Positions 63,003-64,000 of a DNA stretch of 64,000 nucleotides are shown piece after piece (positions within the stretch are counted from its first letter, which is position 1; every line of letters starts with the position of its first letter). Both the position numbers and the translations under genes were made by a program. The DNA is taken from the NCBI RefSeq assembly GCF_003234445.2, contig NZ_CP126269.1:868001-932000 (forward strand). The letters run 5' to 3'. Origin of the DNA: Curtobacterium sp. MCLR17_036 (lineage in GTDB: Bacteria; Actinomycetota; Actinomycetes; Actinomycetales; Microbacteriaceae). Below the pieces are notes generated by a model. It saw nothing but the letters and a program-made list of their open reading frames with translations, was not told the origin of the DNA and did no database searches.

Positions 63003-63779
63003 TCAGTTCAGGGTCGGGGTGTCCTCCGGCACGACGCCGTCGGCGTACAGGTCGGTCGCCAGGTCGCGCAGCGCACGCAGCGCGACGCGCTGCGTGAGCG
63101 GACCGTAGGAGATGCGGGCGACGCCGAGGGCCTCGTACTCGGCGGCGGGCAGGGCGCCGGGCAAGCCGATGACCGACAGCTTGCCGCGGCCGAGCCCGTC
63201 GACGAGCCGCTCGACGACGTCCCGCTGGATCGCGCCCGGCACGAAGACGAGCGGTGCGCCGACGTCGAGGAACGCCTTGCCGCGGGCGATCGCGTCCGCG
63301 ATGCTCTCGTCGATCGGGCGGTCGCCGCCGCGGGCGATCGCGTCGGTGCGGGCGTTCAGCTGGAAGTCGATGCCCTCGGCCTCCACCGCCTTGGTGATCG
63401 CGGCGACGCGGGCGACGGCCTCGTCGAACGGGCGCAGCCGGTCCTCGACGTTCGCGCCGACGATGCCGGCGGCGATGGCGCGCCGGATCGTCTCGGCCGG
63501 GTCCGCGTAGCCGTCGTCGAGGTCCGCGGTGACCGGCAGGTCGGTCGCGGCCGCGACGGTCGCGGCGCCGGCGAGGGCGACGTCGAGCGGCATCCCGCCG
63601 TCGTCGTACCCGAACGAGGCCGCGATCGAGTGCCCGGCGGTGGCGATCGCCCTGGTGTCGGGCAGGTCGCTCACGGTCTTGGCGCTGATCGCGTCCCACA
63701 CGTTCACGACGCGCAGGATCTCGGGGGCTTCGTGCAGCTGCTTGAGGGTGGTCGCCTTGTCGGCGGTGCTCGTGCTCAT
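63003..63779 (-). CDS. Isocitrate lyase/PEP mutase family protein
   Basis: This 258-residue TIM-barrel enzyme has VVNVWDAISAKTVSDLPDTR, ATAGHSIAASFGYDDGG, LPVTADLDDGYADP (metal-binding aspartates), VGANVEDRL and FQLNARTDAIARGG. The catalytic cysteine motif of isocitrate and methylisocitrate lyases (KKCGH) is absent, so it is probably a PEP mutase-like or oxaloacetate-type carbon-carbon lyase of unknown substrate. Confidence 0.87.
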   Translation of the reverse strand: MSTSTADKATTLKQLHEAPEILRVVNVWDAISAKTVSDLPDTRAIATAGHSIAASFGYDDGGMPLDVALAGAATVAAATDLPVTADLDDGYADPAETIRRAIAAGIVGANVEDRLRPFDEAVARVAAITKAVEAEGIDFQLNARTDAIARGGDRPIDESIADAIARGKAFLDVGAPLVFVPGAIQRDVVERLVDGLGRGKLSVIGLPGALPAAEYEALGVARISYGPLTQRVALRALRDLATDLYADGVVPEDTPTLN

Positions 63780-63825
63780 GCGGCCGACACTAGGCGGGTC
63801 CTGCGTCCGGGGTCACGCGCACGTG

Positions 63826-63876
63826 GTGAGCAGCAACGGTCGGGTCGGCGCACGCGACCCGACCGTTCCTGCTCAC
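63826..63876. repeat. 22-bp stem inverted repeat near the window end
   Basis: The arms 63826-63847 and 63855-63876 pair over 22 bp with one mismatch and a 7-base loop. The sequence, beginning GTGAGCAG and with GGTCGGGTCG, differs from the GGACGGGAGGC family. Confidence 0.65.
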
Positions 63877-63991
63877 GATGCGACCGCGACCGCGATCTCG
63901 ACCGCGCCCCCGCCCGAGACCCGACCCGGAGACGACGCAGGATGACGCTCGGAGTCGCGCCGGGCCTCCGGTCCGATGCATGCTGGGACGC

Positions 63992-64000
63992 ATGGCGAAC
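63992..64000 (+). CDS. Possible gene start cut by window edge
   Basis: An ATG at 63992 follows CATGCT (63979-63984) by 7 bases, the spacing used by leaderless genes elsewhere in the window. Only three codons are visible, so the product cannot be judged. Confidence 0.3.

Noticed and set aside
63003..63779. Annotation as isocitrate or methylisocitrate lyase
   Set aside because: The catalytic KKCGH motif is missing, and the protein is shorter than those enzymes.

Overview
The window is 64 kb of very GC-rich actinobacterial chromosome. A mycothiol conjugate amidase (mca), PhoH/PIN, DUF4307, LAXTG surface sorting, GTG starts and many TANNNT boxes 6-8 bases before start codons all point to Actinobacteria. 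Gene content and protein character look like Microbacteriaceae, possibly Curtobacterium; the genus is inferred from protein character, not from a search. There is no rRNA, integrase, transposase or CRISPR array.

Layout. 1-9.7 kb: the 3' part of a type II NADH dehydrogenase, a tRNA with a UAA anticodon, a ThrE-type exporter, a repeat-filled convergent gap, an acyl-CoA ligase, a large Ig-like membrane protein, LemA and a YcaQ-like glycosylase. 9.8-30.2 kb: mostly core genes, namely an AI-2E family transporter, ilvA, greA, DUF4307, mca, trhA, an isoprenyl synthase, a PLP enzyme, phoH, fumC, carbonic anhydrase, xseA/xseB, ispH, an M18 aminopeptidase, and fbaA and glpX divergent from one another.

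31.2-36.6 kb: an accessory island of lower GC. It holds a WXG-type (T7SS/Esx-like) polymorphic toxin with a predicted PoNe nuclease tip and four PoNi-like (DUF1910/DUF1911) immunity paralogues. Two degraded coding remnants lie between the immunity genes, and each ends in a stop codon that overlaps the next immunity start. 36.7-39.1 kb: a DUF1266 membrane protein and rmuC.

39.2-51.8 kb: a myo-inositol catabolic operon, iolC - Cgl0159-like aldolase - iolA - iolB - iolD - iolE - iolG - iolH - transaldolase-like - second Gfo/Idh/MocA gene. Most junctions overlap or nearly touch. A convergent GntR regulator follows. The same TGTCRTGACA palindrome lies upstream of both iolC and the GntR gene, which gives a testable regulon. 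No inositol transporter is present.

51.9-64 kb: a DnaQ-like exonuclease, a small hydrolase, ychF, glgX, a PQQ-propeller lipoprotein and several small unknowns. A two-gene surface operon follows: a LAXTG-anchored protein with one cohesin-like domain is translationally coupled to a secreted amidase with a dockerin-like domain, which suggests an enzyme docked on the cell surface. An isocitrate lyase/PEP mutase family gene closes the window.

Gaps between convergent genes are full of structure: perfect 48-bp palindromes of one dispersed family, a 19-bp inverted repeat array, a 22-bp tandem array that runs into the trhA stop codon, and a 55-bp triplicated element.
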